Shown here: one piece after another, positions 6,020-6,471 of the stretch
Numbering within the stretch: position 1 is the stretch's first letter
Layout of the letters: each line of letters starts with the position of its first letter
Source: Prevotellaceae bacterium UBA7028
GTDB lineage: Bacteria; Bacteroidota; Bacteroidia; Bacteroidales; Bacteroidaceae
Reading direction: 5' to 3'
DNA: 6,471 nucleotides
Assembly (NCBI GenBank): GCA_002494215.1
Contig: DLBF01000144.1
Location: 1 to 6,471, forward strand
Notes under the pieces: model-generated
Told to the model about the DNA's origin: nothing
What the model saw: the letters and a program-made list of their open reading frames with translations, nothing else
Database searches by the model: none
Program-made: the position numbers and the translations under genes

Positions 6020-6047
6020 TTGCCCTCGCCTATAGGAGAGGGGGCAA
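6020..6047. repeat. GC-rich palindrome between nusB and yajC
   Basis: TTGCCC (6020-6025) pairs with GGGCAA (6042-6047). After two unpaired bases on the right arm, TC pairs with GA, a G/A mismatch follows, and CC/GG close a TATA apex around the CCTATAGG core. It begins four bases after the nusB stop codon (read leftwards). No T tract follows on the minus strand, so a classical terminator is unlikely. The shape and CCTATAGG-type apex resemble dispersed REP-like palindromes that I associate with Bacteroidetes intergenic regions. It could equally be an mRNA processing or stability hairpin. The rest of the 82-bp gap is A+T-rich with no recognised promoter. Confidence 0.6.
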
Positions 6048-6051
6048 GCTT

Positions 6052-6471
6052 TTATTCGTTCTTAATCAACTTGTTTTCTTCTATCAGTCTCTTGGCAATA
6101 TTGTCAAGTGTTGCATTGATGTACTTTCCGCTCTTGCTGGTACTGTACATCTTGGCAATCTCGACATACTCGTTGATGCTGACCGAGAGCGGTATCTGCG
6201 GGAAGCTCAGTATCTCGGCGATGGCGATCTGCATGATGACGACGTCCATGAAGGCGAGTCGGTCGAACTCCCAGTTCTTCACGTTCTGCTCGATCAGGCT
6301 GCGGTAGTATTCGTCGTTCAGTATGGTACGTCGCAGCAGGCGTATGGCATACTCGCGGTCGTCGTCGTCCTTGAATTCGGGCAGCAGTTCCTGCTTGGCG
6401 GTGCTCTTCTCGTCGAATCGCTTGAGGGTCTTGAGCACGAAGGTGTCGACGATCTCCTTGTCGTCGTTCCA
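6052..6471 (-). CDS. nusB: Transcription antitermination factor NusB, C-terminal part, 5'-truncated by window edge
   Basis: NusB binds the boxA RNA element with NusE (ribosomal protein S10) and supports antitermination of rRNA operons. 139 residues are visible and the frame stays open to the window end (beginning WNDDKEIVDTFVLK). The GTG codon at 6438 is therefore internal Val, not a start. The all-helical NusB domain is recognisable from RRTILNDEYYRSLIEQNVKN, then FDRLAFMDVVIMQIAIAEIL, then INEYVEIAKMYSTSKSGKYINATLDNIAKRL, which match the conserved helices and the S-x-KFVN-type motif of the family. Bacteroidetes NusB proteins often carry a long N-terminal extension (total near 300 residues), so more than half may lie outside. 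It is the first visible gene of the leftward operon. Its first part is about 57% G+C and its last 60 coding bases only about 33%. Confidence 0.93.
   Translation of the reverse strand, partial: WNDDKEIVDTFVLKTLKRFDEKSTAKQELLPEFKDDDDREYAIRLLRRTILNDEYYRSLIEQNVKNWEFDRLAFMDVVIMQIAIAEILSFPQIPLSVSINEYVEIAKMYSTSKSGKYINATLDNIAKRLIEENKLIKNE

Noticed and set aside
5990..6307. 105-residue plus-strand reading frame
   Set aside because: It runs antisense over nusB and the palindrome, has no family features, and is explained as the shadow of nusB.
6052..6438. GTG at 6438 as the nusB start
   Set aside because: The frame remains open to the window edge and the upstream residues (WNDDKEIVDTF) continue naturally, so the gene is truncated rather than starting here.

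Overview
The window looks like part of a Bacteroidetes chromosome, most likely from the Prevotella/Bacteroides group. Three things point there. PurL is the single long-chain type with a fused glutaminase domain. The minus strand carries the gene order nusB - yajC - ybbR-like - coaE - DUF5606, which I recognise from that phylum. There are also no convincing Shine-Dalgarno sequences at the decisive distance upstream of the starts. The species cannot be fixed from the sequence alone.

The left half reads rightwards. Positions 1-2262 are the C-terminal 753 residues of PurL, the fourth step of de novo purine synthesis; the N-terminal part lies outside the window. It is followed by two single-domain CHR-family (chromate transporter-like) membrane proteins (2347-2877 and 2967-3545), which probably work as a pair. 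A hairpin terminator overlaps the stop codon of the second one and separates this block from the convergent operon.

The right half reads leftwards as one tight operon: partial nusB (6471-6052), yajC (5969-5697), a YbbR-like membrane-anchored protein (5655-4648), coaE (4628-4041) and a DUF5606 protein (4018-3602). It combines transcription antitermination, the Sec translocon accessory subunit, an envelope protein and the last step of coenzyme A synthesis. Gaps are 19-41 bp except for 82 bp after nusB, which holds a GC-rich palindrome.

The most unusual signal is a set of A+T-rich tandem repeats, all with a strict 7-bp period, in the purL-chrA half only. Two short arrays lie in frame inside purL. 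One covers the purL stop codon. One, in inverted orientation, supplies the start codon and first residues of the first chrA gene. One runs for ten consecutive heptads between the two chrA genes. Unit sequence drifts and switches while the 7-bp register is kept. This resembles the short tandemly repeated repetitive (STRR) heptamers known from filamentous cyanobacteria. Here they touch coding sequence, a stop codon and a start codon.
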